This document shows, piece after piece, positions 1 through 8,033 of a stretch of 64,000 nt of DNA (positions are counted from its first letter, which is position 1; each line of letters starts with the position of its first letter). A model generated the notes under the pieces. The model had not been told where the DNA came from. It did no database searches and worked only from the letters and a program-made list of their open reading frames with translations. The stretch comes from Sphingomonas endolithica (lineage in GTDB: Bacteria > Pseudomonadota > Alphaproteobacteria > Sphingomonadales > Sphingomonadaceae). The stretch is taken from the NCBI RefSeq assembly GCF_025231525.1, contig NZ_CP103057.1, forward strand, positions 1,009,001-1,073,000, given 5' to 3'. Both the position numbers and the translations under genes were made by a program.

Positions 1-191
1 GCAACAATGTCGGCAAGGCGCTCGATATCGCCCGCATGTCCCGCGACATGCACGGCGGCAACGGCATCTCGGGCGAATACCAGATCATGCGCCACATGAT
101 GAACCTGGAGACGGTCAACACCTACGAAGGCGCGCACGACGTCCATGCGCTGATCCTCGGCCGCGGGATCACGGGGATCGCGGCATTCTGA
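1..191 (+). CDS. gcdH: glutaryl-CoA dehydrogenase, C-terminal fragment
   Basis: The last 62 codons of an acyl-CoA dehydrogenase-family gene enter from the left edge and stop at 189-191. The visible residues include the run [16 protein letters not shown] followed by [21 protein letters not shown]. This matches the C-terminal helical domain of glutaryl-CoA dehydrogenase (GGNGIS, YEGTHDIHALILGRAITG in the family) better than other acyl-CoA dehydrogenases. The enzyme oxidatively decarboxylates glutaryl-CoA to crotonyl-CoA in lysine, tryptophan and glutarate breakdown, using FAD and electron-transfer flavoprotein. A class III CoA-transferase follows on the same strand, an arrangement known for glutarate use. 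The fragment is cut by the window, not by mutation. Confidence 0.85.
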   Translation, partial: NNVGKALDIARMSRDMHGGNGISGEYQIMRHMMNLETVNTYEGAHDVHALILGRGITGIAAF

Positions 192-200
192 TGCGCCAAG

Positions 201-285
201 AGCACCGTGTTCCCGCGCACGCGGGAACCCAGGGCCACAAGCGTCGCGCGTCTGACCCTGGGCTCCTGCCTCCGCAGGAGCACGC
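201..285. repeat. palindromic intergenic element, family C copy 1
   Basis: The short spacer between the gcdH end and the CoA-transferase is almost filled by a compound inverted repeat. A GTTCCCGCG/CGCGGGAAC hairpin is followed by CCCAGGG and CCCTGGG arms around an inner spacer, then a CTCCTGC/GCAGGAG hairpin. The same layout and much of the same sequence recurs at 49253-49328, so this is a dispersed element rather than a single terminator. Confidence 0.7.
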
Positions 286-287
286 CC

Positions 288-1400
288 TTGCCTGACAAAC
301 CCCTCGCCGGCATCAAGGTCCTCGAACTCGCCCGCATCCTCGCCGGCCCATGGTGCGGCCAACTCCTCGCCGATCTCGGCGCCGAGGTGACCAAGATCGA
401 ACGCCCCGGCGCCGGCGACGACACCCGCCACTGGGGCCCCCCGTTCATGACCGGCCCGAACGGCGAAAACCTCGACGCCGCTTATTACCACTCCACCAAC
501 CGCGGCAAAACCAGCCGCGCAATCGACATCACCACCCCGCAAGGCCAGGCCGAAACACGCGCCCTGGCGGCCACATCCGACGTGGCGATCGAAAACTATA
601 AGGTCGGCGGTCTCGTCAAATACGGCCTCGACCATTCCTCGCTCACCAAGCTCAATCCCCGCCTGATCACCTGCTCGATCACCGGCTTCGGCCAGACCGG
701 CCCCTATGCCGCCCGCGCCGGCTACGACTTCATCATCCAGGGGATGGGCGGCATCATGTCGCTGACCGGCGAGCCCGACGGCGCCCCGCAGAAATCCGGC
801 ATCGCCTATGCCGACATCTTCACCGGCGTCTATTCCGCCGTCGCCATCCTCGCGGCCTTGCGTACGAGAGACCGCGACGGCACCGGCGCACATATCGACA
901 TGGCGCTGCTCGACACGCAGGTCGCCGTCCTCGCCAACCAGGCGCTCAACTGGATGGCGAGCGGCCAGGTCCCCCACCGCATGGGCAACGGCCATGCCAA
1001 CCTCGCTCCCTACCAGGCCTTCGCCGCGTCCGACGGCGACCTGATCATCGCGGTCGGCAACGACAGCCAGTTCGCCAAGCTCTGCGCGATTCTAAACCTC
1101 CCGCTCGCTCATGACGACCGCTTCGCCACCAACCCCGCCCGCGTGCGCAACCGCGCCGCCATGATCCCACTGCTCACCACCGCCATCGCCACCTGGCGCA
1201 AGGCCGATCTCGCCTGGGCGCTAGACGAAGCAGGCGTTCCGGCCGGCCCGATCAACCGCGTCGACGAGGTGTTCGCCGACGCGCAGGTCGTCGCCCGCGG
1301 CCTCGCCATAGAACGCGGCGGCATCCCCGGCGTCGCCTCCCCGATCGTCATCGACGGCCAGCGCATGGTGTCGGACACCCCCAGCCCGCCCCGCCCCTGA
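288..1400 (+). CDS. CaiB/BaiF-type (class III) CoA-transferase
   Basis: The 370-residue protein opens with [18 protein letters not shown] and [16 protein letters not shown], the signature start of the CaiB/BaiF family. Further family segments are [22 protein letters not shown] and, towards the C terminus, [17 protein letters not shown]. These enzymes move CoA between carboxylic acids through an aspartyl-CoA thioester. I place the start at the TTG at 288, because the in-frame GTG at 207 would translate the repeat element at 201-285. Next to gcdH it probably activates glutarate to glutaryl-CoA with succinyl-CoA as donor, like human SUGCT and bacterial GcdG. The family is certain; the substrate is inferred from context. 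Confidence 0.8.
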   Translation: MPDKPLAGIKVLELARILAGPWCGQLLADLGAEVTKIERPGAGDDTRHWGPPFMTGPNGENLDAAYYHSTNRGKTSRAIDITTPQGQAETRALAATSDVAIENYKVGGLVKYGLDHSSLTKLNPRLITCSITGFGQTGPYAARAGYDFIIQGMGGIMSLTGEPDGAPQKSGIAYADIFTGVYSAVAILAALRTRDRDGTGAHIDMALLDTQVAVLANQALNWMASGQVPHRMGNGHANLAPYQAFAASDGDLIIAVGNDSQFAKLCAILNLPLAHDDRFATNPARVRNRAAMIPLLTTAIATWRKADLAWALDEAGVPAGPINRVDEVFADAQVVARGLAIERGGIPGVASPIVIDGQRMVSDTPSPPRP

Positions 1401-1460
1401 CATTGCACCGCTTCGTCCTTTGCGATAAACATACCCGCAATTCAGATCAGGGAGAGCATC

Positions 1461-2219
1461 ATGGCCACCGCCGTCCGCCGCAACGCCCAGATGAGCGAAG
1501 CCGAATGGGCCGCGCGTCAGGAGCTCGCCGCCTGCTACCGCGTGTTCGACATGCTCGGCTGGTCGGAGATGATCTACAACCACATCACCGTGAAGCTCGA
1601 TGAGGACGGCGCTTTCCTGATCAACCCGTTCGGCCTGCACTTCAGCGAAGTCACCGCCTCCAGCCTCGTCAAGATCGACATCGACGGCAACAAGCTCGAC
1701 GACAGCCCCTACCCCGTCAACCGCGCCGGCTTCGTCCAGCACGCCTTGTTCCACCGCCATCTGCCCGACGCGCATTGCATCATGCACACGCATACCACCG
1801 CCGGCATGGCGGTCAGCTCGGTCGAGGGCGGTCTGCAGCCGACCAACTTCTACGCCTGCAACTTTGCCGGCCAGATCGCATACCATGATTTCGAGGGCGT
1901 CACCGTGCGCGACGAGGAAGGCGAGCGGCTGCTCGCCAATCTTGGGCCCAAACGCGTGATGCTGCTCAAGAATCACGGCATCCTCGTCATGGGCAAGACC
2001 CTGCCCGAGGCGTTCATCAAGCATTGGTCGCTGCAACGCGCCTGCGAGATCCAGATCGCGACGATGAGCATGGGCAAGCCTCTGCTCGTCGACGAATCGG
2101 TCGTCGCCGTCCACCAGCGCGACCTGCACATGGCACAGGTCCCCGGCGGCGCCGGCGCCGCCGATTTCGCCGCCATGGTGCGCAAGGTCGACAAGATCGA
2201 CACCAGCTGGCGCGACTGA
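1461..2219 (+). CDS. class II aldolase/adducin-family protein
   Basis: The 252-residue protein has the class II aldolase fold signature. GWSEMIYNHITVKL lies near residues 35-50, and the metal-binding histidines are in CIMHTHTTAG (around residues 110-120), with a third in KNHGILVMGKTLPEA (around 170-185). This family includes L-fuculose-phosphate aldolase, ribulose-5-phosphate 4-epimerase and many uncharacterised bacterial homologues. The HxH pair and the later His that bind zinc are all present, so the protein should be catalytically competent. An AGGGAGAG-type ribosome site precedes the ATG. It lies 60 bp after the CoA-transferase and may be co-transcribed with it. The substrate cannot be read from the sequence. 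Confidence 0.8.
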   Translation: MATAVRRNAQMSEAEWAARQELAACYRVFDMLGWSEMIYNHITVKLDEDGAFLINPFGLHFSEVTASSLVKIDIDGNKLDDSPYPVNRAGFVQHALFHRHLPDAHCIMHTHTTAGMAVSSVEGGLQPTNFYACNFAGQIAYHDFEGVTVRDEEGERLLANLGPKRVMLLKNHGILVMGKTLPEAFIKHWSLQRACEIQIATMSMGKPLLVDESVVAVHQRDLHMAQVPGGAGAADFAAMVRKVDKIDTSWRD

Positions 2220-2312
2220 CTGGGCTGGGCTCGCGCGCTAAATAGGTAGCAGCAAGCTGCTCCGGGCGATGGTTAGCTGGGCATCAGGCGCGAGCCGCCA
2301 GCCCCAAACTGC

Positions 2313-2409
2313 TCCTTGGCGAAGGCCGGGGCCCAGTCGCGGAACATGCATGACGCGCGACACCCACCACTACGACCTATCCGCCTGGACCCGACCTCCG
2401 CCGGGGAAC
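2313..2409. repeat. palindromic intergenic element, family A copy 1 (degenerate)
   Basis: The left arm CGAAGGCCGGGGCCCAGT and the right arm TGGACCCGACCTCCGCCGGGG form an imperfect inverted repeat about 95 bp overall. Better copies of the same element lie at 25487-25588 and 45135-45235. It fills most of the 200-bp convergent gap between the aldolase gene and the TonB-C-domain gene. Confidence 0.65.
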
Positions 2410-2419
2410 CTCCAGGCGT

Positions 2420-2935
2420 TCACCGTCGCGCCGCCAGCAACATCGTCCCCCGCCGATCCCCCGCCAGCGCATCCGCCTTCGCCCAGCCATGCGCTGCGGC
2501 CGTGCGCGCCACCAGCTCCCGCCGCCGCGCCTCGTCAAACCGGCCATCCCCCCCGACGAAGAAGATGCGCGCCAGATAGGTGCGATCGACCGCGCCCGGC
2601 GCCGTCGCCGTACGGATCCGCCGCACGGCCTTGGCCGCCTGGCCATCCACCGCGCGCGACCCCGAGGAATGGAACACCGCCACCTGCGCCGGCCGACCAG
2701 CGGCATCGATGCGGAACGCCACGTCCACCACCCCCTCCGGCCCGCTCGGCTTGCCGATCGGCCGCGGGTCGGTGAGTCGGCGCTGCAAGCTGCGTTGCGC
2801 CTCCACCGCCCAGCGGTCGAGCGCAGGCGTCTGTAGGGCCGTGCCGGTGCGCGGTGCCTGCGCCGCGACCGGCAAAGGCGTGACGATGAGCGCCGCGGCC
2901 AAGGCGGCCGCGACTCCGTTCAAGGAAGTCAGCAT
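2420..2935 (-). CDS. exported protein with TonB C-terminal-like domain
   Basis: This 171-residue protein begins with a signal peptide (hydrophobic AAALAAALIVTPLPVAAQA, cleavage probably after AQA near residue 26). It then carries a compact domain containing EGVVDVAFRIDAAGRPAQVAVFHSSGSRAVDGQA. That pattern, a beta strand with DxxGR followed by SSGS and D-x-A, is typical of the TonB C-terminal fold. There is no transmembrane anchor or proline-rich stalk like that of energy-transducing TonB, so it is more likely a periplasmic single-domain relative of unknown role. It is divergent from the LysR gene at 3055, which may regulate it. Confidence 0.65.
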   Translation of the reverse strand: MLTSLNGVAAALAAALIVTPLPVAAQAPRTGTALQTPALDRWAVEAQRSLQRRLTDPRPIGKPSGPEGVVDVAFRIDAAGRPAQVAVFHSSGSRAVDGQAAKAVRRIRTATAPGAVDRTYLARIFFVGGDGRFDEARRRELVARTAAAHGWAKADALAGDRRGTMLLAARR

Positions 2936-3054
2936 GTCGGGTCTCCAGCGCCACCGGCATCCATGCCGCCGCGCCGCACCTATCTAGTCCCGCGCCGCGC
3001 CCGAGACGAACAACGATGTTGCGCAACCATTCTGCATAAGTGCAGGATACCACC

Positions 3055-3987
3055 ATGTTCTGCTGGGACGATCTCCGCACCTTTCTTGCCGTCGCGCGCA
3101 CCGGCAGCACGCTGGGCGGCGGGCGCCTGCTCAAGGTCAGCCAGACCACTGCCGCACGGCGCATCGCCGCGCTCGAACAGGCGCTCGGCCTGGTGTTGTT
3201 CGAGCGCCGGCAGGCAGGGTACACGCTCACCTCGGACGGTGAGGCACTGCTTGACCGCGCGATCGAGGTCGAGCGCGCGGCAACGACGTTCGACGATACT
3301 GCGGCAGCGCAGAGCCGCGACGTCCGCGGCGTCGTCCGGCTCACCACCTCGGAACTCTACGCCGTCACCGTGCTGGCGCCGATCCTGCGCGATCTGCACG
3401 ACGCCTATCCCGCGATCGAACTCGAACTCGACACGACCGACCAGATGCGCGATCTCGCCACCGGCAGCGCGGATGTCGCCGTCCGCGGCAGCAAGGATCC
3501 GCAAGGCGCTGGCCTGGTCGGCCGCTGCATCGGCGGCGATCCCTGGACGCTCTATTGCAGCCGCTCTTATGCCGATCAGCACGGCGTGCCACGCAACCGC
3601 CATGCCCTGCAGGGGCACGCCATCATCGGCGGCGGCGGTGAGACGGTCTGGCCCGCCTACCACGCCTGGCTGCGCGCGAACGGCCTGGATGCCGCGGTCA
3701 CCGTCCGGCACAGTTCGCCAACCGGCCTGCTGTCCGCGGTCCGCGCCGGCGCCGGTCTCGCGGTGCTGCCGCAGTTGATCGGCGAAAGCGATCCCGATCT
3801 CATCCGCTGCCTGCCGCCGATGACGGAACACGCGATCAACCTATGGGTACTGACGCACGAACGCGTCCGCCACGCCCCCCGTGTCCGCGCGGTGGCGGAC
3901 TTCATGTACGAGCGGTTGAAGCAGCTCATGCAGCAAGTCTCCGCTACCCTGCCCGCAATTGGTGGCGCCTCCCCGCAACCCGCCTAA
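3055..3987 (+). CDS. LysR-family transcriptional regulator
   Basis: The 310-residue protein starts with the classic LysR winged-helix segment: WDDLRTFLAVARTGS, then SQTTAARRIAALEQALGLVLFERRQAGYTLT within the first 65 residues. An effector-binding domain follows, with VRLTTSELYAVTVLAPIL and a late GLLSAVRAGAGLAVLP segment. The ATG at 3055 puts the helix-turn-helix at the usual distance from the N terminus. The in-frame GTG at 3040 adds only five residues. It is transcribed away from the TonB-C-domain gene across a 119-bp gap, the usual layout for a LysR protein and its target. The ligand is unknown. Confidence 0.88.
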   Translation: MFCWDDLRTFLAVARTGSTLGGGRLLKVSQTTAARRIAALEQALGLVLFERRQAGYTLTSDGEALLDRAIEVERAATTFDDTAAAQSRDVRGVVRLTTSELYAVTVLAPILRDLHDAYPAIELELDTTDQMRDLATGSADVAVRGSKDPQGAGLVGRCIGGDPWTLYCSRSYADQHGVPRNRHALQGHAIIGGGGETVWPAYHAWLRANGLDAAVTVRHSSPTGLLSAVRAGAGLAVLPQLIGESDPDLIRCLPPMTEHAINLWVLTHERVRHAPRVRAVADFMYERLKQLMQQVSATLPAIGGASPQPA

Positions 3988-4058
3988 CGGCGCCCCAGCG
4001 CAGGCCGGGGACCAGGCGGCAGGTACATGTAACCGCCCCGGATAAGGTCACCGCCCCC

Positions 4059-5171
4059 TCAGGGACTGAAAACCAGCACCAGGAACACCAGGAACATGGT
4101 CAGGTGTACCGCCCCCTCCAGCATCGTCGTGCGCGTGCCCGAGAAAGTCAGCGTGTTGAGGATCAGCGTCACCGCCAGCAGCACGATGTTCGTCGCCGAC
4201 AGGCCCAGGACCACCGGCTGCCCGGTCCACAAGCCGATCAGCAAAACGGCCGGCACGGTCAGCCCCAGCGTGGATGCCGCCGCCCCCAGGCACAGGTTGA
4301 TGGCGCGCGTCAGCTGGTTCACCGCCACCGCCTTCAGCGCCGAGATTGCCTCCGGCGTGAACACGATCATCGCGATGATGATCCCGCCCAGCGCCGGCGG
4401 CGCGTCGAACTCGGCAATGCCGCGGTCGAGCAACTTGGCCAAGCCCTTGGACAGGATCACGATCGGCAGGATGTTGGCGAGCAGCAGCACGACGTGCCGC
4501 CCGGTCGATCCTTCGGCAATCCCATGGTGCGGCAACGCCCGGCCGCTATCCGCGTCCGCCGTCGCCTCCGCCCCGCCGACCGGCGCGAAGAAGCCGCGAT
4601 GCCGCCCGGTCTGCAACCACAGGAACATGCCGTACAGCGCCACCGTGAACAGCGAGAAGAACAGCGACTGGTACACCGACAGCGTCCCCGCGCTGGTGCT
4701 GGTGGTGTAGCTCGGCAAGACCAGCGCGATCACCGCCAGCGGAATGATGATCGCCAGATACGATCCTGCCGCCTGCAGGTTGTAGCTCTGCTGGTGGTAT
4801 TTGAGGCCCCCGACCAGCAGCCCCAGCCCGACCACGCCGTTCAGCACGATCATCAGCACGGCGTACATCGTATCGCGCCCCAGCGTCGGCACGCTTTCCG
4901 ATCCCAGCATCACCGCCGAGATCAGCGCCACCTCGATGATCACGATCGACAGCGTCAGCACCAGTGTGCCGCGCGGTTCGCCCAGCCGCTCGGCCAGCTC
5001 CTCCGCCTCGTGCACCACGCCGAACGCCGCCCAGATGATGACGCCCAGCAGCCACAGGAAACATGGGATCGCCGCCGCCGCCGGCAGATAGGCGATCGAC
5101 GCGCCGGCGACGAGCGACACCAAGGCAGTGGCCCAGGCGGCTACCAGCCGCAGGTTGGCGGCGACCATCAT
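4059..5171 (-). CDS. chaA: ChaA-type calcium/sodium:proton antiporter
   Basis: The 370-residue protein is almost entirely hydrophobic, with about eleven membrane segments, and its length matches E. coli ChaA (366). The CaCA-family repeats are visible: GVVHEAEELAERLGEPRGTLVLTL with IEVALI in the first half (residues 45-80), and FTPEAISALKAVAVNQLTRAINLCLGAAASTLGLTVP in the second. The conserved acidic residue followed by A is the ion-binding position. A soluble acidic loop near residues 190-225 separates the halves. I choose the tandem ATGs at 5171/5168 because an AAGAGAG ribosome site lies just upstream. A longer reading would run into a palindromic repeat. It probably exports Ca2+ or Na+ in exchange for protons. 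Confidence 0.85.
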   Translation of the reverse strand: MMVAANLRLVAAWATALVSLVAGASIAYLPAAAAIPCFLWLLGVIIWAAFGVVHEAEELAERLGEPRGTLVLTLSIVIIEVALISAVMLGSESVPTLGRDTMYAVLMIVLNGVVGLGLLVGGLKYHQQSYNLQAAGSYLAIIIPLAVIALVLPSYTTSTSAGTLSVYQSLFFSLFTVALYGMFLWLQTGRHRGFFAPVGGAEATADADSGRALPHHGIAEGSTGRHVVLLLANILPIVILSKGLAKLLDRGIAEFDAPPALGGIIIAMIVFTPEAISALKAVAVNQLTRAINLCLGAAASTLGLTVPAVLLIGLWTGQPVVLGLSATNIVLLAVTLILNTLTFSGTRTTMLEGAVHLTMFLVFLVLVFSP

Positions 5172-5264
5172 GTGGCTCTCTTTGCGGTAGAAGCTGAAAT
5201 CATCGTGTTCCGATCGCGATGGCATGCCCAAGCCCGGAGCATGATGGCTAACGTTAACTCTCCC

Positions 5265-5334
5265 CCGTTCGTGTCGAGCGAAGTCGAGACACCGAGCCGA
5301 GTGCAAGTGTCTCGACTTCGCTCGACACGAACGG
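5265..5334. repeat. 28-bp perfect inverted repeat, family D copy 1
   Basis: The arm at 5265-5292 (CCGTTCGTGTCGAGCGAAGT and the 8 bases after it) is the exact reverse complement of 5307-5334, with a 14-base loop. No T-run follows on either strand, so it does not look like an intrinsic terminator. A degenerate longer relative, starting with CCCGTTCGTGCTGAG, lies at 39262-39459. Palindromes built on 'GAGCGAAGTCGAGAC' are common REP-like elements in sphingomonads, as far as I recall. Confidence 0.8.
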
Positions 5335-5602
5335 ACGGGAGAGGATTAATCCAAGGTTGCCTCGCTCTATCATAAAAGCAGGCGCAGCGACACGGCAGGC
5401 CCGCGCCGACGTGTTTCCGCTGTCCTACAAGCCGCCTCCCGGCGTAGACTCACCACAAATGCCGCAAGCCCGATGCCCTCGCCACGCCACCATCGCCGCA
5501 ACCGCGACACGGCCGCCAATGCCGTCGCGCCGAAAAACACGCGCGTGCCTCAACAGTCTCAACATTCGCGCCGAAGATCGGCTGAAAACGGCCAGTTCTC
5601 GT

Positions 5603-5655
5603 TCAACCGTTCGGTTGACCATGGGCGCTGCAGCCACCCTCAACCAGATGGTTGA
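5603..5655. promoter_or_regulatory. twin TCAACC-N4-GGTTGA dyads, putative operators
   Basis: Two copies of the same 16-bp dyad lie at 5603-5618 (spacer GTTC) and 5640-5655 (spacer AGAT), 37 bp apart. The second ends 6 bases before the ATG at 5662. Identical half-sites with different spacers, arranged in tandem directly upstream of a gene, are the pattern of a dimeric repressor's operator pair (TetR- or GntR-like). Occupancy of the second would block translation or transcription initiation. No cognate regulator gene is adjacent. Confidence 0.55.
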
Positions 5656-5661
5656 ACGTCG

Positions 5662-6213
5662 ATGACCAGCTTTACCGTCAACAATCAGCCACTCGAATAT
5701 CGGATGGATCCGCAGACGCCGTTGCTGTGGGCGTTGCGGGACGCGTCCAATCTCACCGGTACCAAATATGGCTGCGGCAACGGCCAGTGCGGCGCCTGCA
5801 CCGTCGATGTCGATGGCCGCGCGGTGCTGTCGTGCCAGACACCGATCAGCGCGATCGAGGGCAGCTTCGTCACCACGATCGAGGGGCTGTCGCGCGAACG
5901 CGATCATCCGGTGCAGCTTGCCATGATCGCCGCCAACGTGCCGCAATGCGGCTTCTGCATCCCCGGCATGATCATGAACGCGGCGATCCTGCTCAAGCAC
6001 AACCGCAATCCGACCGAAGCGGACATCCGCGAGGCGATCACCAATCTGTGCCGCTGCGGCGTCTATCCGCGCATCCTCGATGCACTGCTCACCGCCGCGC
6101 GGGTGCAGCGGGGCGACGAGACGGTCTCGACCGGTGCGCCGCCCGGCATCGATCCCGGCGACGCCGCCCGCCGCGTGCCCGCGCTGACCCCGCCGGTACC
6201 CGACGGCCGCTGA
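5662..6213 (+). CDS. (2Fe-2S)-binding small subunit of a xanthine-oxidase-family dehydrogenase
   Basis: The 183-residue protein has the two-domain layout of the small subunits of molybdenum hydroxylases such as IorA and CoxS. A plant-type ferredoxin domain binds one cluster through C38, C43, C46 and C58 (GCGNGQCGACTV ... SC). A helical [2Fe-2S] domain binds the second through C96, C99, C130 and C132 (CGFC ... CRC). It would carry electrons from a molybdopterin large subunit. The last 35 residues are a Pro/Gly-rich tail beyond the normal family length. The expected large subunit is not adjacent: the next gene is RcnB-like. No clear Shine-Dalgarno is seen; an operator-like dyad occupies that space. 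Confidence 0.88.
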   Translation: MTSFTVNNQPLEYRMDPQTPLLWALRDASNLTGTKYGCGNGQCGACTVDVDGRAVLSCQTPISAIEGSFVTTIEGLSRERDHPVQLAMIAANVPQCGFCIPGMIMNAAILLKHNRNPTEADIREAITNLCRCGVYPRILDALLTAARVQRGDETVSTGAPPGIDPGDAARRVPALTPPVPDGR

Positions 6214-6330
6214 TCGGGCCGGCGTTCCTTTCGCAACGCTGACACCTGAGTTCAGCATCGCGTCAGCGCCGGGGGTGCAGATGGGCAGCATAGACCAGGG
6301 CTTCTGCCCCGGTGTGATGAAGGAACTGCA

Positions 6331-7278
6331 ATGCGCAAATCCATCGTGGCGGTATTGATGGCCGCAACCGCCCTGATCCCGACCGCCGCCTTTGCGCAGC
6401 GCGGCGAACGCAACGGCAATTTCGGCCAGCGTGGCGAGGGTCGCCAGACAGGCCGGCCCGCCCCTGCCCAATCCGCTCCTGCCCAGCCGGCGCCGGCCCA
6501 GCAGGCCGCACCCGCGCCGCGCTTCGAGAGCCGCCCTCAGGCACAGCAGCCGCGTGCCGATCGCGGGCAGTGGCGCGGCAATAATGGCGGCCAGTGGCGG
6601 GGCAATGGCGGCATCGCCGTGGGCCAGCCTCAGTCGGTCCGGCCCGTCCAACAATCGCAGTTCAACGCCGGCCAGCCCCGCGGCGATCGCGGCCGCTTTG
6701 ATGGCAATCGCCCCAACCGCCCCGGCCTTGCGCCCGATGCGACACGCAGCGATCGCGTGCGCTTTCCCAATGGCAGTTCGGTCGGCGTGACCCGTGGCAA
6801 CCAGGATGGCCGCGGCGGCCGCCAGGGCGGTCGCGACTGGCGCGGCAATGGCGGCAACGATCGCGGCTCTTGGGGCAATGCCGGCCGCAACGACTATCGC
6901 AACGGCAATCAGATCCGTGGCGGCGACTGGCGCGGCAATGATCGCATCCGCGGCGACAATCGCGGCAATTGGAACCGCAACTGGCGGCAGGACAACCGCT
7001 ACGACTGGAACCAGCGCCGGCAGTATAACCGCAACGCCTACCATCTGCCGCGTTACTATGCGCCGTCGGGGTGGGATTATGGCTATCGGCGCTTCAACAT
7101 CGGCTTCACGCTGAGCACGATCCTGTTCAACCAGAGTTACTGGATCGACGACGTGGACACTTATGGCCTGCCGGAGGCGTACGGCCCGTATCGCTGGGTG
7201 CGCTATTACAACGATGCGCTGCTGGTCGATATCGACAGCGGCGAGGTGGTCGACACGGTCTACGACATCTTCTGGTAA
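6331..7278 (+). CDS. RcnB-family periplasmic protein with Gly/Arg/Asn-rich middle
   Basis: The 315-residue protein has a signal peptide (KSIVAVLMAATALIPTAAFA, cleavage near residue 22). A long low-complexity region rich in QRG, RGNG, WRGN and DRG repeats covers about residues 23-235. The conserved C-terminal domain ends in YGPYRWVRYYNDALLVDIDSGEVVDTVYDIFW. That ending is the hallmark of RcnB-like (nickel/cobalt homeostasis) proteins, which are numerous in sphingomonads with variable glycine/arginine-rich linkers. The E. coli role, periplasmic modulation of metal efflux, need not carry over. AAGGA lies 6 bases before the ATG. A strong terminator follows at 7294. Confidence 0.75.
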   Translation: MRKSIVAVLMAATALIPTAAFAQRGERNGNFGQRGEGRQTGRPAPAQSAPAQPAPAQQAAPAPRFESRPQAQQPRADRGQWRGNNGGQWRGNGGIAVGQPQSVRPVQQSQFNAGQPRGDRGRFDGNRPNRPGLAPDATRSDRVRFPNGSSVGVTRGNQDGRGGRQGGRDWRGNGGNDRGSWGNAGRNDYRNGNQIRGGDWRGNDRIRGDNRGNWNRNWRQDNRYDWNQRRQYNRNAYHLPRYYAPSGWDYGYRRFNIGFTLSTILFNQSYWIDDVDTYGLPEAYGPYRWVRYYNDALLVDIDSGEVVDTVYDIFW

Positions 7279-7293
7279 GCCGTTGAGTTGGAA

Positions 7294-7327
7294 GCCCGCC
7301 GGCACACGTCCGGCGGGCTTGCCTTTT
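7294..7327 (+). terminator. intrinsic terminator of the RcnB-like gene
   Basis: GCCCGCCGG and CCGGCGGGC form a 9-bp perfect GC stem around a 7-base loop. TTGCCTTTT follows, 15 bases after the stop codon at 7278. Confidence 0.8.
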
Positions 7328-7355
7328 GGTGCTCCGCCGCCACATTGCCTGAGCC

Positions 7356-8033
7356 ATGCACATGCAACGAAAAGCCGGATCGCCCTCCCCCGCCCGCCGC
7401 CTAGCCGGGGAGACCGTTTCCCGACGGCTGGAGGCGAACCCGAAGGTCACGCATGCCAATGTCGAGGCGGCGCAGATCTATTATCACCTCGATTTCCTGA
7501 GCCCCGCGCAATGCGCCGCCTTGATCAAGCTGATCGACACCAATCGTCGTCCGTCGACCTTGTTGTCGCAGTCGCCCGACACCCAGTTCCGCACCAGCGA
7601 GAGCTGCGACATGGACCGCTGGTCACCCGACGTGCGCCCGACCGACGAAGCGATCGCCGCCCTGCTCGGTCTCGACCCGACCCATGGCGAGACGATGCAG
7701 GGCCAGCGTTATGCCCCGGGCCAACAATTTCGCGCGCACCACGATTATTTTCATGAGGGCGAAAGCTATTACGAGGAAGTCGTCAAAGCCGGCGGTCAGC
7801 GCACCTGGACCGCGATGATCTTCCTCAACGACGTGGAGGAAGGCGGCGCCACCTGGTTCCCGCAAGCCGGCATCCGCGTCGCGCCCCGTCCCGGGCTGCT
7901 GCTCGCCTGGAACAACATGAACCCCGATGGCAGCCCCAACACCGCCACGCTGCACGAGGGCATGCCGGTGATCGAAGGCACGAAATATATCGTCACCAAA
8001 TGGTTTCGCGAACGCAGCTGGCTACGCGCCTAG
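7356..8033 (+). CDS. 2OG-Fe(II) oxygenase, prolyl 4-hydroxylase family
   Basis: The 225-residue protein carries the P4Hc catalytic core. The iron ligands are H128 and D130 in RAHHDYF and H200 in TATLHEGMPV. The 2-oxoglutarate-binding lysine is K210 in EGTKYIVTKWFRER. The double-stranded beta-helix strand TWTAMIFLNDVEEGGATWFP sits between them as in other family members. Such enzymes hydroxylate prolines or other residues in proteins; the bacterial substrates are mostly unknown. The first 30 residues are poorly conserved, so a later start is possible. Its 3' end overlaps the convergent nucleosidase gene by 12 bp. Confidence 0.85.
   Translation: MHMQRKAGSPSPARRLAGETVSRRLEANPKVTHANVEAAQIYYHLDFLSPAQCAALIKLIDTNRRPSTLLSQSPDTQFRTSESCDMDRWSPDVRPTDEAIAALLGLDPTHGETMQGQRYAPGQQFRAHHDYFHEGESYYEEVVKAGGQRTWTAMIFLNDVEEGGATWFPQAGIRVAPRPGLLLAWNNMNPDGSPNTATLHEGMPVIEGTKYIVTKWFRERSWLRA

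Larger units (their letters stand above)
5172..5661. other. gene-free divergent region with repeat and operator-like sites
   Basis: About 490 bp separates the start of chaA from the start of the 2Fe-2S subunit gene. It holds a near-perfect long palindrome at 5265-5334 and two dyads at 5603-5655. Between them (5345-5600) I find no frame with recognisable protein character. The open frame on the minus strand runs through the RcnB-like gene in antisense and is Arg/Ala/Gly-rich. Promoters for both flanking genes must lie here but I cannot place them confidently. Confidence 0.5.

Noticed and set aside
3843..5375. A 510-codon plus-strand frame across chaA
   Set aside because: It is the mirror of the antiporter's hydrophobic codons, giving Arg/Gln/His-rich protein with no domain.
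5425..7305. A long open frame on the minus strand (626 codons) covering the 2Fe-2S and RcnB-like genes
   Set aside because: It runs antisense to two well-supported genes, and its product is an Ala/Val/Ile/Arg repeat-like string with no family motif.
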